A stretch of DNA of 64,000 nt, taken from positions 1,116,001-1,180,000 of the forward strand of contig JAYJMM010000118.1 in the NCBI GenBank assembly GCA_037349105.1, in the 5' to 3' direction. This document shows, in pieces, positions 62,101 to 64,000 of the stretch. Positions within the stretch are counted from its first letter, which is position 1. The number at the start of each line of letters is the position of its first letter. The notes under the pieces were generated by a model. That model did no database searches and had not been told where the DNA came from. It saw nothing but the letters and a program-made list of their open reading frames with translations. The position numbers were made by a program, and so were the translations under genes. Origin of the DNA: Limnomonas spitsbergensis. Its lineage: Eukaryota; Chlorophyta; Chlorophyceae; Chlamydomonadales.

Positions 62101-63768
62101 AAGAAGCTAAATACCTCTTTTAAGCTCCCGTTTGCTGGAAAAATTCGTAACACACAAACACTGAGCATGGCCCTGCCTTGCTTCATCTGCCGTGCACACT
62201 CGTGGCATCTGAACGTACATGTCCGTGTGTCGCCTGAAGTACTGCCATCCACACACACCAGGCAAGACTGTACTGATGTACTGCACGGGCGGCATCCGCT
62301 GCGAACGCGCTTCCGCGCTGTTGAGGAAGAAGCTTGGGGATCAAGTGCAAGACGTGTTCCAGCTGCAGGTAGGGGGTGGACATGACTTACATCAGGTACT
62401 TGGCCGGAAAGGGAGAGCGGGGAGGGAGGGACTGGAGGTAAGGGCTCATAATGACTTTTTGGGGTGTGTTGCCATAAGGGGCGAGTGGGCCAGGGTGGGG
62501 TGGGCCAGCGGGGAGCGGGACAGGGTGAGGCAGTGGGCCAGTGGAGGGCGGCCCAGCCTAGAGCGGGCAAAGGGGGATGAGAGCTAAGCGGGCAAAGGGG
62601 GATGAGAGCTAAGCGGGCAAAGGGGGATGAGAGCTAAGCGGGCAAAGGGGGATGAGAGCTAAGCGGGCAAAGGCGGATGAGAGCTAAGCGGGCAAAGGGG
62701 GATGAGAGCTAAGCGGGCAAAGGGGGATGAGAGCTAAGCGGGCAAAGGGGGATGAGAGCTAAGCGGGCAAAGGGGGATGAGAGCTAAGCGGGCAAAGGGG
62801 GATGAGAGCTAAGCGGGCAAAGGGGGATGAGAGCTAAGCGGGCAAAGGGGGACGAGAGCTAAGCGGGCAAAGGGGATGAGAGCTAAGCGGGCAAAGGGGG
62901 ATGAGAGCTAAGCGTCTGGACTAAGCGCAGCCAAAAGCGCAGCCAAAGCGTATACCACACCGCCGCCTTAATTCCAGCTAGACTCTTCGGCCGTGTATTC
63001 TGCTGCTGCTGAAGGGTGGCATCGAGAAGTACCTGCTGGCATTCCCAGACGGAGGACACTGGAAAGGGCTCAATTTCACGTTTGACAAGAGGTCGGTCTC
63101 GGCAGCGGCGGGGGCACCAGCGGCAGCAGAAGCAGCGGGGATCGCGGCAGCAGCAGCGGCGGCGCAGCAGCCTCTGAGCAAGTGCATCCTTTGCACCAAG
63201 CCGTGGGACACATACTTGGGTGAGCTGGGGATATGGGCATAATGGGAGGTATGCGCTGCAGGCTCTGTCTGCTCTAAAACATCTGGTTGGACTCAGCACC
63301 TGCTAATGAAATCTCACTCTTTGGTGATAACTGATAGGCTTAGGCCTGAATTCCTTATGGTACAGGATGCCCTTTTGTGTGCTCCTGTAGCTTTGAGGAG
63401 TGAACCGGTCTAGTGTTCAAGGGCCTCAGCTGCCGTATTCATGCTGTTGCATGCCCTTCCCCCTCTCCTTCCTTGCCCCCCCAGGCAAGCATAAATGTGC
63501 CACCTGTGACAGCCCGGTGCTTTTGTGCACCCCATGCCTCGACCGTGGTGCGCACCGGGGTGCGGGCGTGGTGCTGCGGTGCCCGCTGTGCGTGGAGCAG
63601 GGCAGGAGCGCCAGGGAGCGCACCATGCACCACGAAGTGACGCTCAAGGCACAGACCACGACCGCGAGGCTGCTGGCAGAGCAGAGGGCGGGTGCTGCTG
63701 GTGGGAGGCCTCAGCAGCATGGGCAGCAGTGGGGAGGAGGGAAGGAGAAGCACAGGGGGACACGGTGA
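59131..63768 (+). CDS. TrhO/TSTD2-like rhodanese protein with zinc-binding tail
   Basis: Probable relative of bacterial TrhO (tRNA uridine-34 hydroxylase) and animal TSTD2. Exons: 59131 (or upstream)-59784, 60023-60097, 60657-60836, 61469-61555, 61862-62003, 62262-62368, 63015-63219, 63485-63768. Phases agree. The N-terminal third is basic and coiled (KKKKRRR, PRKKKKKRH, then Gln-rich), perhaps a nuclear signal. The TrhO N-terminal domain follows (ELGIGGRARVAQEGVNCTLS). The rhodanese domain has VIVDVRNFYE, ADIGNFNPA and the catalytic loop MYCTGGIRCERA with its Cys present. An Ala-rich insert leads to cysteines CILCTKPW, CATCDSPVLLCTPC and RCPLC, a likely zinc site as in TSTD2-type proteins. 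The exon ending at 60097 has a GC donor. TrhO activity in this alga is inference. The start at 59131 is the first in-frame ATG. Confidence 0.88.
62563..62913. repeat. 25-bp minisatellite, about 14 units
   Basis: Unit GCGGGCAAAGGGGGATGAGAGCTAA repeats at 25-bp spacing with rare changes and one single-base deletion near 62870. It lies in the intron 62369-63014 of the rhodanese-type gene. Confidence 0.95.
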
Positions 63769-64000
63769 CATGATCTACTTCCACCTGCACACGCAGAGGG
63801 GGACATGGCGACATGATTTACTGCTGCCTGCAAGTGCAGCCTATCTAAGGAATTGAGATTAGCTCCTGATGATGGAATTCACTGGTTGGATGATTTTCAA
63901 TGCATGCTGCGAAGGGCTCGCAGCCGACGTGGACTGCTAAGTAGCATCTGAGGGTACTGGCGTTGGCTTATTAGCTAGCTAAGGTCACATACCTGGTTGG
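63769..64000. other. 3' flank of the last gene
   Basis: No further gene. The phrase GGGGGACA(C/T)GG...GACATGAT(C/T)TACT occurs twice (near 63757 and 63798), a small duplication spanning the stop codon. Confidence 0.4.

Overview
This window looks like nuclear DNA of a green alga (Chlorophyta). Genes are dense in short GT-AG introns, no two adjacent genes form an operon, several products look plastid or mitochondrion targeted, and low-complexity Pro/Ser, Ala and Gln tracts are common. The assignment to green algae is an inference from gene content and style. I cannot name a genus.

Left third (1-21,500): mostly mobile and repetitive DNA. A 3.4-kb non-autonomous LTR retrotransposon (4917-8325, minus strand, complete with LTRs, 5-bp target duplication, primer-binding site and polypurine tract) sits inside a Pro/Ser-rich coding exon. 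Two copies of a hAT-like MITE (9640-10466 and 18155-18997), another short inverted-repeat element (11559-12167), tandem repeats of about 170 bp and 155 bp, and a damaged Helitron with Rep and helicase parts (14811-17429) fill most of the rest. The second MITE interrupts a possible organelle-targeted small gene.

Right two thirds (22,000-63,800): ordinary genes. (1) 22007-36673 (+), a 23-exon polytopic membrane protein of the OSCA/CSC1/TMEM63-anoctamin type. (2) About 44420-37676 (-), a conserved helical, probably plastid protein. (3) 46013-48286 (+), a HAD phosphatase resembling plant chloroplast FMN hydrolase, whose fourth intron carries four box C/D snoRNA genes. (4) 50034-55513 (+), an organellar-type tryptophanyl-tRNA synthetase, complete in ten exons. 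(5) 58202-56988 (-), an unknown low-complexity protein. (6) About 59131-63768 (+), a rhodanese/TrhO-type (TSTD2-like) protein with a basic N-terminal extension and C-terminal zinc-binding cysteines. Introns hold large, fresh minisatellites (units of 35, 80, 123 and 25 bp) and several near-perfect snap-back hairpins.

Three genes bear on translation or RNA: TrpRS, a probable tRNA U34 hydroxylase relative, and the snoRNA cluster, which is predicted to guide methylation of large-subunit rRNA. The strongest new observation is that four-copy intronic snoRNA array, in which the terminal stems differ between copies but keep pairing.
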